From: Gallionella sp.
GTDB lineage: Bacteria; Pseudomonadota; Gammaproteobacteria; Burkholderiales; Gallionellaceae
Assembly (NCBI GenBank): GCA_030645955.1
Contig: JAUSMR010000210.1
Span: 1 to 22,805 of the forward strand
Direction: 5' to 3'
DNA: 22,805 nucleotides
The notes below the pieces were generated by a model. That model did not search any database. It had not been told where the DNA came from and was given only the letters and a program-made list of their open reading frames with translations. The position numbers and the translations under genes are program-made. Shown here one piece after another: positions 15,601-22,668 of the stretch. Each line of letters starts with the position of its first letter. The first letter of the stretch is position 1.

Positions 15601-17032
15601 CATTCGTGAGGGTCGTTACATTAAGAGTTGAAGTAGCCAATGCACCCGTGAAAGGGGACGTTGTACCTGGAGCCGTCATACCGGCATTCACACCAGCGCT
15701 AATCGTGATATCCGACGGATCGAGCAGCAGCGTTCCTGCTTTGCCAGCCGGCGCTAGCGTGTTCACTATTCCCAGAAAATCGAGGTAGTGCTTACCGGAT
15801 ACCTCGACAAAACCGCCGTCACCGGAGTATGCGCCGCCGCGCGCGCTGATGTTGCCGCCGAATCTGGTGAAATCATCCGCCCACACGATCACCTTGCCGC
15901 CATTGCCGCTGGTGATGGCGTCGGCCTTAACGCTTGCGTCAGGACTAACATAGGTCGCCGAGGCGTTCTGCACTGACGGATTCTTGCCCTGGTAGTCGCC
16001 GCCGATCAGCACCGTGCCACCACCTGTAGTGCCGGATGCGTCGATGCTCGCCGCGATCAACCCGACGCGGTCGCCCAGCAGTTTGATGGTGCCGCCGTTT
16101 CCTGCCACCGCGCCCGTGCCTTTGGCGTCAATCGTTCCGGACACCAGCGTAGTGCCGCTTTCAGATTGCACCGTTATCGCGCCACCCTGCTCGCCGTTGG
16201 CGCTCAAGCGGCTACCAGCTTCAAGCGTTACGTCCTGCTTCGCACGCAGCACGATTTTGCCGCTTGCGTCCCGCACCACCTGGTCGGCATTGATGATGCC
16301 TGCGTTGCGCAGCGCCGCGCCATAAATGCCGACTTGCCCGCTTTGCGCAAGGATCTCGCCGAGGTTGACGGCGGTGTTGTCGCTCGCCGTGATTTCGACC
16401 CTCACTCCCGGTGTGCTGGTGTCGAAGATGCTCACCGACTGGCCGGCGGCGAGGATCACGTCACCCTGCGGGCTGTTGATGATGCCGCTGTTGGTGACGT
16501 TAGCTCCGACCAGATAGACGCTGCCACCAGTAGGCGTGGTGATACTGCCTTGGTTTTCCACGCTGCCGGCAGACGGATTGGACGCGAAATTGAGCCGGCC
16601 AGCGAGAAAATCCTGGTTGCTCAGGTTGAGCGTTGAGGCCACCAGCCCGGCCACGTCGATATGCGCGCCCTGCCCTACCAGGATGCCGCTCGGATTGATC
16701 AGGAAGACCCGGCCGTTCGAGGTGAGCGTGCCGAGGATGACTGAAGGATCGGGACCAATGACGCGATTGAGGACACTCGATGCGGCGCTTTGCTGGATGA
16801 AGCGTGTGGTTTCGCTGGCGCCGATCGAGAACCCCTGCCAGTTGATAATGGCCCCCGGGCTGTTGGTGACGCTTAGCGAACTACCCAGAGTGGAGAAGCT
16901 GGCCTGACCCTCAACCACGGATGGATCCGTGCCATTCGCCTGTGCCTGGCCTGCGGCAAAGACACCCGCAAGCGCTACGGTAAGAGCACTCCGTCGCCAC
17001 AAGGTTGAAACAAGGCTGCTGCTCGTTGTCAT
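12626..17032 (-). CDS. Two-partner secretion adhesin TpsA (filamentous haemagglutinin type)
   Basis: A 1468-aa secreted protein with a long signal peptide (cleavage near residue 33). The TPS secretion domain covers about 35-270 (ASFSTLGSSLSV, NRVIGPDPSVILGTL, VFLINPSGILVGQGAHIDV, LVASTLNLS). A beta-helical region with NGG repeats runs to about 640. Six YDG-type repeats (KTYNGNTTA, RIYDATTDT, KTYSGDTTA twice, KVYNGDTLA twice) span about 650-1200, and two MBG-type repeats (KVYGTADPSLTY, KLFGTSDPALTF) reach about 1370. The tail has the only two Cys of the protein, at 1439 and 1448 (CDSVSGGGAC). It is exported by the TpsB encoded just downstream and likely acts in surface or biofilm adhesion. The start is preceded only by a weak GGTGG site. 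Confidence 0.92.
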   Translation of the reverse strand: MTTSSSLVSTLWRRSALTVALAGVFAAGQAQANGTDPSVVEGQASFSTLGSSLSVTNSPGAIINWQGFSIGASETTRFIQQSAASSVLNRVIGPDPSVILGTLTSNGRVFLINPSGILVGQGAHIDVAGLVASTLNLSNQDFLAGRLNFASNPSAGSVENQGSITTPTGGSVYLVGANVTNSGIINSPQGDVILAAGQSVSIFDTSTPGVRVEITASDNTAVNLGEILAQSGQVGIYGAALRNAGIINADQVVRDASGKIVLRAKQDVTLEAGSRLSANGEQGGAITVQSESGTTLVSGTIDAKGTGAVAGNGGTIKLLGDRVGLIAASIDASGTTGGGTVLIGGDYQGKNPSVQNASATYVSPDASVKADAITSGNGGKVIVWADDFTRFGGNISARGGAYSGDGGFVEVSGKHYLDFLGIVNTLAPAGKAGTLLLDPSDITISAGVNAGMTAPGTTSPFTGALATSTLNVTTLTNALGGGNVLVDASAGAAAGAGNITVSTVITWVAATTLELRAKNDLLVSAAMTDNTAGAGIKLTAGHDVTVNGAISANGAPAAITLSAGHDVLVNAALSANGAGSVVELRADNLGTGIGTVTFSGAGSVSGPTPTTNIYYNPTSYANYAADRAVYLSFVPSGLNTYMLLFVTGLSADKTYNGNTTAVLTGIATIAPAIGDTVNLAGTGSVTNFSNKDVHTEVLTLSGYSINGANASKYSLFQPASLSASITAKALTQSGLSVAASRIYDATTDTTLIGASALLAAEAPGAGTAADGKAYTGDDVSLTGTSTGTYNSKDVATASTVTFSGLSLAGAQLGNYSLTALATQAALITARDITAVTGITAADKTYSGDTTAVLTTSGAGFTGIVGGELLTVGAATGTFNDKDVLDATTVNITGITLANGVDPLHLASNYNLTSTTASDAAIITVRDITAVTGITAADKTYSGDTTAVLTTSGAGFTGIVGGEVLTVGAATGTFNDKDVLEATTVNITGNTLANGVDPLHLASNYNLTSTTASDAAIITARALTIGGTVTNNKVYNGDTLATLSNIGSVATGIAGEALVLNGPLAANINFNDLNVLLANTVTGTGYSIANGVGGLASNYALTSTTSTAAANITTKGVTIGGTVANNKVYNGDTLATLGNIGSVATGIAGEALVLNGPLAANINFNTKDVATANLVTGTGYSIANGVGGLASNYALTSTTSTAAADITPANLAITADALGKVYGTADPSLTYTTGAFQFGDTAATVLSGTLNRAVGETVAGGPYAINQGALVSPNYTISYTGANLSITPAPLNVVANPQSKLFGTSDPALTFSVTGLVNNPALGIADTAGSVLSGALTRIPGESALGGPYTINQGNIVANSNYILSYTRNNLIITGVAAEPSLGFNPGQVIFTGIINNDYYQRPGNFWHISLNYNNADPGFDVMRGTNDLNSRLNRSLNSCDSVSGGGACETWSFPQQREKVDKKKGEEK
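13434..13997 (-). repeat. Tandem 282-bp repeat pair in tpsA
   Basis: Two adjacent 94-codon units (13716-13997 and 13434-13715) encode near-identical YDG modules with the core KVYNGDTLATL.NIGSVATG. Most differences fall in a short stretch reading NFNDLNVLLANTV in one copy and NFNTKDVATANLV in the other. Confidence 0.88.
13981..14550 (-). repeat. Tandem 285-bp repeat pair in tpsA
   Basis: Two adjacent 95-codon units (14266-14550 and 13981-14265) encode YDG modules with the core RDITAVTGITAADKTYSG. By eye they differ at only a handful of bases, so this is a recent duplication able to expand or contract by recombination. Confidence 0.9.
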
Positions 17033-17077
17033 TTCGATGCCACCTTCGGCAGACGCTCAAACCGCCGGATGCGGTCA

Positions 17078-17125
17078 CCGGCCAAATTCACGTCCTGCTC
17101 GTTGCTGCGTGTTATGGTTGGCCGG
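17078..17125 (-). terminator. Inverted repeat between the LapA-type gene and tpsA
   Basis: CCGGCCAA (17078-17085) and TTGGCCGG (17118-17125) form an 8-bp stem with a 32-base loop, in the 99-bp gap. It may separate transcription of cassette B from tpsA or bind a regulator. Weak evidence. Confidence 0.35.
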
Positions 17126-17131
17126 AAAACA

Positions 17132-17353
17132 TCATCGGGTAGATTTGGCTGGTTTTGACGCGGCTGCACTACTGATGCCATGCAAGAACCAACCCAAAAT
17201 AAATCCAATCATCAATGTGAAAAACATCAACAACGCGCTCGACATTGAGACTCTCCAGTATAGAAAGCTGATTTCAACTACTGCAACATTTTGAGCGATA
17301 AACACCACAGCCAGGCTTGAGAGGACAAGTATCAGTATTAATTTTATATTCAT
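17132..17353 (-). CDS. LapA-domain (DUF1049) small membrane protein
   Basis: A 73-aa protein with two hydrophobic helices (about 4-22 and 38-60) and the family text FIAQNVAVVEISFLYWRVSMSSALLMFF..GFILGWFL. LapA/YciS proteins sit in the inner membrane and, in enterobacteria, take part in lipopolysaccharide assembly control with LapB. No lapB partner is visible here, so a different envelope role is possible. It is the last gene of cassette B, separated from the coiled-coil gene by about 400 bp of repeats, and lies 99 bp upstream of tpsA. Confidence 0.85.
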   Translation of the reverse strand: MNIKLILILVLSSLAVVFIAQNVAVVEISFLYWRVSMSSALLMFFTLMIGFILGWFLHGISSAAASKPAKSTR

Positions 17354-17379
17354 CTTGCTAGCCTCTCAAACGGACTGTA

Positions 17380-17516
17380 TAGGGAAACGCAGATTAAATC
17401 GTCATTGCGAGGAGCGTAGCGACGTGGCAATCCAGAAGTTCGATTTACATCCAAATACTGGATTGCCACGCTTCGCTCGCAATGACGGATTGAGTGAATA
17501 AATCTGCGTTTCCTTA
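17380..17516 (-). mobile_element. 137-bp MITE-like palindromic element, copy 1 (inverted orientation)
   Basis: Ends read TAGGGAAACGCAGATT and AATCTGCGTTTCCTTA, so the element is bounded by TA on both sides. Inside, two GTCATTGCGAG...GCAATCCAG arms face each other around a short loop. It is the reverse complement of copies 2 and 3 apart from the loop. There is no open frame of its own, so it is non-autonomous. TA boundaries suggest mobilisation by an IS630/Tc1-mariner-type transposase, which is absent from the window. Confidence 0.8.
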
Positions 17517-17576
17517 GGGAGTTGGAAATTCTTAAAATACCGTTAATCAAATCTCCCACATTCACCCCCATCCCAA

Positions 17577-17627
17577 CCTCCCCCTTGAAGGGGGAGGAGC
17601 TATGTTCCCTCCCCTTCAGGGGGAGGG
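17577..17627. repeat. Double CCCTCCCC palindrome
   Basis: Two hairpins in tandem, CCTCCCCC/GGGGGAGG (17577-17597) and CCCTCCCC/GGGGAGGG (17607-17627), can also pair with each other. This resembles a common bacterial intergenic palindrome. With MITE copy 1 it fills the 398-bp gap 17354-17751, in which I see no gene. Confidence 0.8.
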
Positions 17628-17751
17628 TTAGTGTGGCGGTGGGTTGGTTTTTCATTTATATGGCGGAATTTTTATACGGGTATTTTAGTAAATTCCTGCT
17701 CCCTTAAAGCTTCTGAGGTTGCAGACGCTCTGGGCAGCGTCACCCGCTACT

Positions 17752-18039
17752 TCACTTGAATTTGGAATGGACGTCAGCTACACCAGTCTTGAGATCCTCC
17801 CAGACTTTGTCAGCCGTTGCCTTGACCTGCTCCCAGGCTTCGCCACTGGCATTCTCCAGCTCCTTCATTTTTTCAGACGCCGCACGCTGTTTGGCACGCA
17901 ACTCACGAAGTGCCTCGGCGCGCTTGACCTTAATGTCAGCGCCCGCGTTCTCCATCTTGGCTTCCAGTAAATTAATCTGGGCGGTCCATTCTTTCAGTTG
18001 CGCCGCCATTTTTTGTTTATATGCGTCTTTAATTTCCAT
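17752..18039 (-). CDS. Small coiled-coil protein, cassette B copy
   Basis: A 95-aa soluble helical protein beginning MEIKDAYKQKMAAQLKEW, the same length as, and about 79 percent identical to, the protein at 5299-5586. The ATG at 18039 has an AAGGAG site six bases away; an upstream TTG two codons earlier is not needed. The conserved ends (YKQKMAAQLKEW and VAD.HSKFK) and the many changes between charged residues in the middle suggest purifying selection on both copies. Inverted MITE copies at 17380-17516 and 18070-18206 bracket it. Copy 2 separates it from its BON neighbour, where cassette A has only 29 bp. Confidence 0.88.
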   Translation of the reverse strand: MEIKDAYKQKMAAQLKEWTAQINLLEAKMENAGADIKVKRAEALRELRAKQRAASEKMKELENASGEAWEQVKATADKVWEDLKTGVADVHSKFK

Positions 18040-18069
18040 GATCAACTCCTTAAGTGGTTGGTGTCAGCT

Positions 18070-18206
18070 TAAGGAAACGCAGATTTATTCACTCAATCCG
18101 TCATTGCGAGCGAAGCGTGGCAATCCAGTTTTTTGATATCAAACGAACTTCTGGATTGCCACGTCGCTACGCTCCTCGCAATGACGATTTAATCTGCGTT
18201 TCCCTA
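18070..18206 (+). mobile_element. 137-bp MITE-like palindromic element, copy 2
   Basis: It begins TAAGGAAACGCAGATTTATT and ends AATCTGCGTTTCCCTA, with TA at both edges. It is nearly identical to copy 3 (the visible change is in the loop, ttttttgat versus ttgtttgat). It is inserted between the BON lipoprotein and coiled-coil genes of cassette B, four bases beyond the BON gene. Confidence 0.85.
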
Positions 18207-18209
18207 ATT

Positions 18210-18632
18210 TCATTTATTCGACTTCAACACCAGCCGGTTTTCAACCTTGTTTACGCCAGCTACCGCACCCGCAAGTTCTTTGGCCCTGTTGCTGCTCTGC
18301 TGCGAATCGACCGATCCGCTTAATGTCACCACGCCTTTAATGGTATCAACACTGATTTGCAGAGTCTTGAGACCGGGCTCGGCAAAAATGGCGGCTTTGA
18401 CCTTGGCCGTAATCTCGGTGTCGTCGATGGCTGCACCGACTTTCTCGCCTTGCTCGCCCATTTTTTCGCCGACCTTGTCTGCCGCTTCACCGATCTTCTG
18501 TCCTGCCTGATCCATAGACCGGTCTATGTTTTTACCTGCGGTCTCCGCCGGTCCCGGCTTGTCGCATGCGACTAGCCCGGCGACCAATAACAGCGAGATA
18601 CCGGTTAATTTTAGATTCTTTGAAACTTTCAT
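18210..18632 (-). CDS. BON domain outer-membrane lipoprotein, cassette B copy
   Basis: A 140-aa lipoprotein: signal peptide with lipobox (AGLVAC, Cys 23), the shared DKPGPAETAGK segment, a short helical spacer rich in Gly/Glu/Lys, and a BON domain at about 75-138. The BON text AAIFAEPGLKTLQISVDT and GVVTLSGSVD is the same as in 5616-6059, marking a paralogous pair. The start at 18632 was chosen for the signal peptide and the GAAGGGAAG site; a longer frame to 18683 would spoil the signal. The message ends directly against MITE copy 2, whose hairpins may define its 3' end. Confidence 0.9.
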   Translation of the reverse strand: MKVSKNLKLTGISLLLVAGLVACDKPGPAETAGKNIDRSMDQAGQKIGEAADKVGEKMGEQGEKVGAAIDDTEITAKVKAAIFAEPGLKTLQISVDTIKGVVTLSGSVDSQQSSNRAKELAGAVAGVNKVENRLVLKSNK

Positions 18633-18671
18633 TTGCTTCCCTTCGTTGTTTTCGCATACACCACGAAGAAA

Positions 18672-18697
18672 GGGCTTAGTCAAAAGCGACTAAGCCC
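18672..18697 (-). terminator. Intrinsic terminator of the cassette B OmpA gene
   Basis: GGGCTTAGTC pairs perfectly with GACTAAGCCC around a 6-base loop. On the minus strand the stem is followed by TTTCTTC. It lies 10 bp past the OmpA stop codon and 40 bp before the BON start, so the BON gene may have its own promoter or depend on read-through. Confidence 0.75.
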
Positions 18698-18707
18698 GGT
18701 TCTGCCG

Positions 18708-20222
18708 TTACTTGGCGTAGGTGAAGATGATGTTGATCCTGCGGTTTTCCTGCTGCCCTTCCAGGGTGGTGCCGTAGGCGACACGCCGGGTCTGGCCGAA
18801 TTGCGCGGTGGCAAGACGCGAACGAGTGACACCCAGGATGTCCACCAGGTAATTCACCACGTTCTGCGCACGTTTCTGGGAGACTTCCATCGCCACATCG
18901 GCGCTTATTGTCTTTTCTTTGGTGCCCAAACCGACGAATTTACCGGCGTGCCCTTCCACCGTTGCGGTGACAGTTGGATTCGCTTTCATGAAGTCCGCCA
19001 CTTCGCGGAGATCATTATGGTGCTTCGGTTCAACGGTGGCCTTGTACGGGTCGAACTCGAGTTCCATCGCCATGGTAAGCCTGGCGGCGGCAACCTTGAG
19101 ACCCGCGACATCTCTCGCGCATGCGATGACGGCAGCGATACGCCGGTTCGCCTGCTTCCCTTCCTTGGTGCTATTGTCCGCGATGGGGCGCGATTCTCCG
19201 TACCCCACTGCCGCCAGCCTGGATGGGTCGATCTTGAAGTCAGACACCAGGTAATCCACCACGCTGTCCGCCCGTTGCTGGGAAAGTTTCATGTTGGCGT
19301 CACTATCACCCACATCGTCGGAGTGGCCCTCGATCACTGCCGTGGTGTCGGGGTATTTTGCCATGAAGGTTCCAACCACCCTGAGCTTCTCCTTGTCATC
19401 GCGCTGTATCACGTCCCGATTAATCTCGAAAGTGAGGTCAAGAATGCTGCAGTACTGCTGGGTCTTCACCTTGACCGGGACGATGACCATCACTGGCTGC
19501 GAGTAATCGATATGTGGAGGAGGTGCCGCCGCTTTCTGGACGGGGGCGGGTGCCGGCTTTTTCTCGACGAACCGATAGACCAGGCCGATCGAATACATAT
19601 GGATGTCGCCGTCACTGCCGACTGCATCATTGGCCCGGTAGCGCTCCCACTCTCCGCGCAACCCGAGAGCTTCGTTGAAATCGTACTGTAGCCCCAGGCC
19701 GGCCTTGTAGTTCGCAAAGCGCTTGGTGGGGTTCGTATCCAACGGCGCGGCAACGGCACCGCTACTGGTGAAACTGTCTCTGGCTTCAGCGTAGGTCAAT
19801 CCGAGCCGGCCAAACCCGGAAAACTTTCCAGTGATGGGCAAACTACCGACTATATCGAGATTCACGCCGTCGAGATTGATTTTGCCGCTCAGTGTTCCCG
19901 CCGGGAACGTGTTCGCCGTATAACCGAACTGTCCCAGATTGAAATAGCCGGCTTCAAGGGCAATATTCTTGTTGAGCTTGTACCCGCCAAAAATCTTAAA
20001 GGCGGTGTCGGTGTCGTTGTCGTCGATCGAGGTCGTGGCAAGACCCGATCCCTGCAACTGGGAGATGATCCGCGCGTCGTCGATTTTCGCTTTTGACTGA
20101 CCGATGTTGGCACCGACGTAAAAGCCAGTATCGTCCGCCGCTGCAATTGGGCTGTTCATTACGGCGCACCCCACAAGACCCAGCGTCCCTACGGTTTTAG
20201 CTACTCTTTTCATGTTTTTCAT
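18708..20222 (-). CDS. OmpA family protein with two tandem OmpA C-terminal domains, cassette B
   Basis: A 504-aa protein with a signal peptide (cleavage after IAAA near residue 29) and an OmpA-type barrel (about 30-225; GFYVGANIGQSKAKID, FKIFGGYKLNKNIALEAGYF). A Pro/Ala linker leads to two OmpA-like wall-binding domains at about 252-367 and 384-504. The first keeps GHSDDVGD...SQQRADSV and NRRI, the residues that bind diaminopimelate. The second has GHAGKFVG, so the Asp is lost, though QKRAQNV and NRRI remain. The cassette A homologue has a single such domain. GGAG precedes ATG 20222; a second ATG at 20213 is possible. The double domain suggests wall contact at two points or partner binding by the second. 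Confidence 0.92.
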   Translation of the reverse strand: MKNMKRVAKTVGTLGLVGCAVMNSPIAAADDTGFYVGANIGQSKAKIDDARIISQLQGSGLATTSIDDNDTDTAFKIFGGYKLNKNIALEAGYFNLGQFGYTANTFPAGTLSGKINLDGVNLDIVGSLPITGKFSGFGRLGLTYAEARDSFTSSGAVAAPLDTNPTKRFANYKAGLGLQYDFNEALGLRGEWERYRANDAVGSDGDIHMYSIGLVYRFVEKKPAPAPVQKAAAPPPHIDYSQPVMVIVPVKVKTQQYCSILDLTFEINRDVIQRDDKEKLRVVGTFMAKYPDTTAVIEGHSDDVGDSDANMKLSQQRADSVVDYLVSDFKIDPSRLAAVGYGESRPIADNSTKEGKQANRRIAAVIACARDVAGLKVAAARLTMAMELEFDPYKATVEPKHHNDLREVADFMKANPTVTATVEGHAGKFVGLGTKEKTISADVAMEVSQKRAQNVVNYLVDILGVTRSRLATAQFGQTRRVAYGTTLEGQQENRRINIIFTYAK

Positions 20223-20290
20223 GTTTTTCTCCAAAATATCTGGGTGCAACTCATCGAGTGCAACCAATGCAAAGTGGCCTGCTTACGGTT

Positions 20291-20312
20291 GGCTCCCCAT
20301 TGAAGGGGAGCC
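20291..20312 (-). terminator. Hairpin after the cassette B DUF3494 gene
   Basis: GGCTCCCC and GGGGAGCC form a perfect 8-bp stem with a 6-base loop, in the gap between the DUF3494 and OmpA genes. There is no uridine run, so termination or RNA processing are both possible. It corresponds in position to the terminator at 7805-7836 of cassette A. Confidence 0.5.
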
Positions 20313-20368
20313 TCCAGTATTTCCTGATGCAACTGTCCTGCGTTCATACCGAATGCCTTATTGCCTTC

Positions 20369-22375
20369 TTACTGGCAACTAACAGGTGCACTGGCATGAC
20401 CCGGCACGGAAACGACGTTAGAGTCAAATACAAACGCGCCGGCCGTAAACGCCCCTGCCAACAATCTGCCGCACGAGGTTGCGCCAGTCTCCATCGTGAT
20501 ACTTGCAGAGGCCAGTATGTTGCCCTGGAACTCGGTGTTCGTACCAAGCGTCGCTGAACTACCAGCCTGCCACCACACATTGGAAGCCTTGGCACCGTTG
20601 ATCAGGAGGATACGGGTGTGTACCCCAGGAGAGGCGGCGCCGGCTGCCGTGCCGATTGTGCTATTTGACTGGAAGATAAAGTCAGCATTCGGGTCACCCC
20701 CGGCGTCGAGCGTGATATCACCCGTTATCATGATCGACGTGAGGGATTGATAGACGCCGGGAGCGAACAGGTTGTCACCCTGCACGAGCGCGGCTCCAGT
20801 CGGCTCTCCTAAAGTAGTGCCAGCCGGTAGATTGGTGGCCCCTCCCAGTGAACCGGCGGCTGGGGGACCGGCCGGAGGAGTAATGCTGAGGAACGCTGCC
20901 AGCAAATCGGCCTTGATAGCGCCTGAAGTGATTCCTGCATCTGGAAACAAGGGGCTGATTACCGTCCCGTTGATTGTTGGAGGAGAGCCTCCGCAAAGAC
21001 CAAAACCTCCGGCAGCATCAACTGCCACAAAATTACATTGAGCACCTGCAACTGGATCCAGCGCCACATCCCCGTTAATCACGGTAATAGGGACAAGAGG
21101 GGTGTTGGTAACCCCGGCGGTAGCCGCGATCCCGAACGGAGCGGCCAATCCAAGGTCTACTGCTGGCAATATCACTGGAAGTGCTAATGTTCTAAATGTC
21201 CATGGATTTGGTTTCGGTAGTCCACCCACTGCCGGCACAACCAGTGCATTGCCTGCCAGGTCCTGGGCTCCGTTGCCAACCGTAACGGTATAGTCGGTAT
21301 CGGGAGAGAGGCTGGCCAGTGGGGAAAAGGTCGCAATTTTGTTCATCACATCATAGGCGACCGTTCCTGGTACGTTATTTCCGGACACTGTCTCCTTCAT
21401 CGTAAAGTTCGTGGTGATCATCGTTGCTGACTTCATATCCTCACTGAAGGTTGCAAAGGGTTGTTTGCTTACAATTACATCTATTGCAAGGTTAGCGGGG
21501 CTGGTGAGGGTTACCGTGGGTGCGGCGGTGTCTGGTGTGGCACCGGTCTTAAAGCTCCATGGGTTCGTCCTGGCTCCGGCTACCAGTGCAAGACCTGGGA
21601 CTGCCAGGTCCTTGGCCCCCGTGGCCCCCCCCTTGATCTCTGCGGTATACCAGGTATCGAATGCGAGATTGCTGTCCGGGTTAAAAGTCGCCGTGTTGCC
21701 AAGATAGGTCACTACTCCCGCTACGGAAGGTCCGCAAGTTGCGGCCGGTGAGGCTCCAATTCCCGCTGAACACACCACAAAATTGGTTGCTGCAGAAGTA
21801 GAAGGAGAAGGAGAAACAAGCGTTGCAGGATCCATCGCTTCACTGAAGGTTGCCGTGAGGTCTCTGTTGACGAGCAGGCCTTCCTGAAGATGATTAGCAC
21901 CTGTGGAAATCAATGTGGGTGCGATGGTGTCAGCCGCTGGACCAGTTGTAAAGCTCCAGACGCGATCTGCCGCCATTGCTATGCCTGCCTGGTTTTTGAC
22001 CACCGTGGTGATCGTCGCGGTATACAGGCTATTGGCGGCAAGAGCGGCCGTAGGTGTAAAGACCGCCGTTGAACCGGCGTATGTGACTGCTCCCGGTACC
22101 GCAGTTACCAGCGGCCCGGTCACTTTAAAGGATGCCGTGGTGATCGTTGCAGTGTTCATCGTCGGCTCACTGAATGTTGCGGTGATGCGCCTGTTGATCT
22201 GCACACCCGTGGCGAGGTTCGCGGGAACCGTGGAACTCACTGTGGGCGCAGCCGCACCGACAGCACTTCCACCCAGAATCGGGTCGCTTCCTCCACTACA
22301 TCCCGCCACAAAAGCGGCCAGCAGTAATGCCATAAACCACTTCAGTGGTTTGGTAATGCTTTCGAATTTGTTCAT
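20369..22375 (-). CDS. Ice-binding-like (DUF3494) lipoprotein with three Ig-like repeats, cassette B
   Basis: A 668-aa lipoprotein with lipobox (AFVAGC, Cys 26) followed by SGG. Three bacterial Ig-like repeats of the Big_5/SbsA type occupy about 45-400, each with the pattern P.NLA..V.....ATFSE.M and ending W.F.T. A DUF3494 ice-binding domain follows at about 410-668. Its text is classical: INGDV, LFAPGVYQSLTSI, ADFIFQSNSTI, NVWWQAGSSATLGTNTEFQGNILASASITM. The Ig stalk would hold the ice-binding head away from the surface, as in large ice adhesins. The start at 22375 leaves the signal peptide aligned with 7855-8964. The two mature regions are otherwise different, so domain replacement accompanied duplication. 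Confidence 0.93.
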   Translation of the reverse strand: MNKFESITKPLKWFMALLLAAFVAGCSGGSDPILGGSAVGAAAPTVSSTVPANLATGVQINRRITATFSEPTMNTATITTASFKVTGPLVTAVPGAVTYAGSTAVFTPTAALAANSLYTATITTVVKNQAGIAMAADRVWSFTTGPAADTIAPTLISTGANHLQEGLLVNRDLTATFSEAMDPATLVSPSPSTSAATNFVVCSAGIGASPAATCGPSVAGVVTYLGNTATFNPDSNLAFDTWYTAEIKGGATGAKDLAVPGLALVAGARTNPWSFKTGATPDTAAPTVTLTSPANLAIDVIVSKQPFATFSEDMKSATMITTNFTMKETVSGNNVPGTVAYDVMNKIATFSPLASLSPDTDYTVTVGNGAQDLAGNALVVPAVGGLPKPNPWTFRTLALPVILPAVDLGLAAPFGIAATAGVTNTPLVPITVINGDVALDPVAGAQCNFVAVDAAGGFGLCGGSPPTINGTVISPLFPDAGITSGAIKADLLAAFLSITPPAGPPAAGSLGGATNLPAGTTLGEPTGAALVQGDNLFAPGVYQSLTSIMITGDITLDAGGDPNADFIFQSNSTIGTAAGAASPGVHTRILLINGAKASNVWWQAGSSATLGTNTEFQGNILASASITMETGATSCGRLLAGAFTAGAFVFDSNVVSVPGHASAPVSCQ

Positions 22376-22640
22376 TTGCTTCTCCTCATTATCTGATCCA
22401 GAAATACATCGGTGCAATCGACCGACCCCTTGCTGCTACTTATCCTGGTGTGCTGCGTTAATATTCGCTGTGCTACGTTAGTATTCGTTGTTGACATGTT
22501 TCTCGGCTATGTGAACCTCAGCTTGGTCTGCTCCAATTCAAAATATGATCAACTGGAACTAAGACGATCTATCACACTGGTTGTGTTTATCCCACTTTCG
22601 TCTACGACGCTCTGTGCGCTAACGCACATAAAGAAATTTT
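22376..22640 (-). promoter_or_regulatory. Long conserved leader of the cassette B DUF3494 gene
   Basis: Non-coding stretch sharing ordered blocks with 8965-9250: CGACCGACCC.TTGCTGCT near the start codon, CTCCAATTCAAAAT in the middle, and a far block at 22579-22636 about 85 percent identical to 9186-9243. Conservation outside any reading frame, between otherwise diverged genes, argues for a regulatory role. No gene is supported between 22376 and the right edge. Confidence 0.6.
22613..22628. promoter_or_regulatory. Perfect CRP/FNR-like palindrome upstream of cassette B
   Basis: TGTGCG and CGCACA arms around four bases, a perfect 6+4+6 palindrome, 238 bp upstream of the DUF3494 start codon. The spacing equals a TGTGN-N6-NCACA operator. 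The cassette A counterpart at 9220-9235 keeps five of six arm pairs. Confidence 0.5.
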
Positions 22641-22668
22641 TTGTGTAGCCTTAACCTTGATTGAACAT

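Noticed and set aside
17380..17516. A complete insertion sequence
   Set aside because: Only 137 bp with no transposase frame, so it can only be a non-autonomous element.
17350..17655. Open frames reading through the MITE-like element, here and at 18054-18323
   Set aside because: The peptide text (RHCERSVAIQ, RRYAPRNDD) is the translation of the repeat itself, a frequent annotation artefact.
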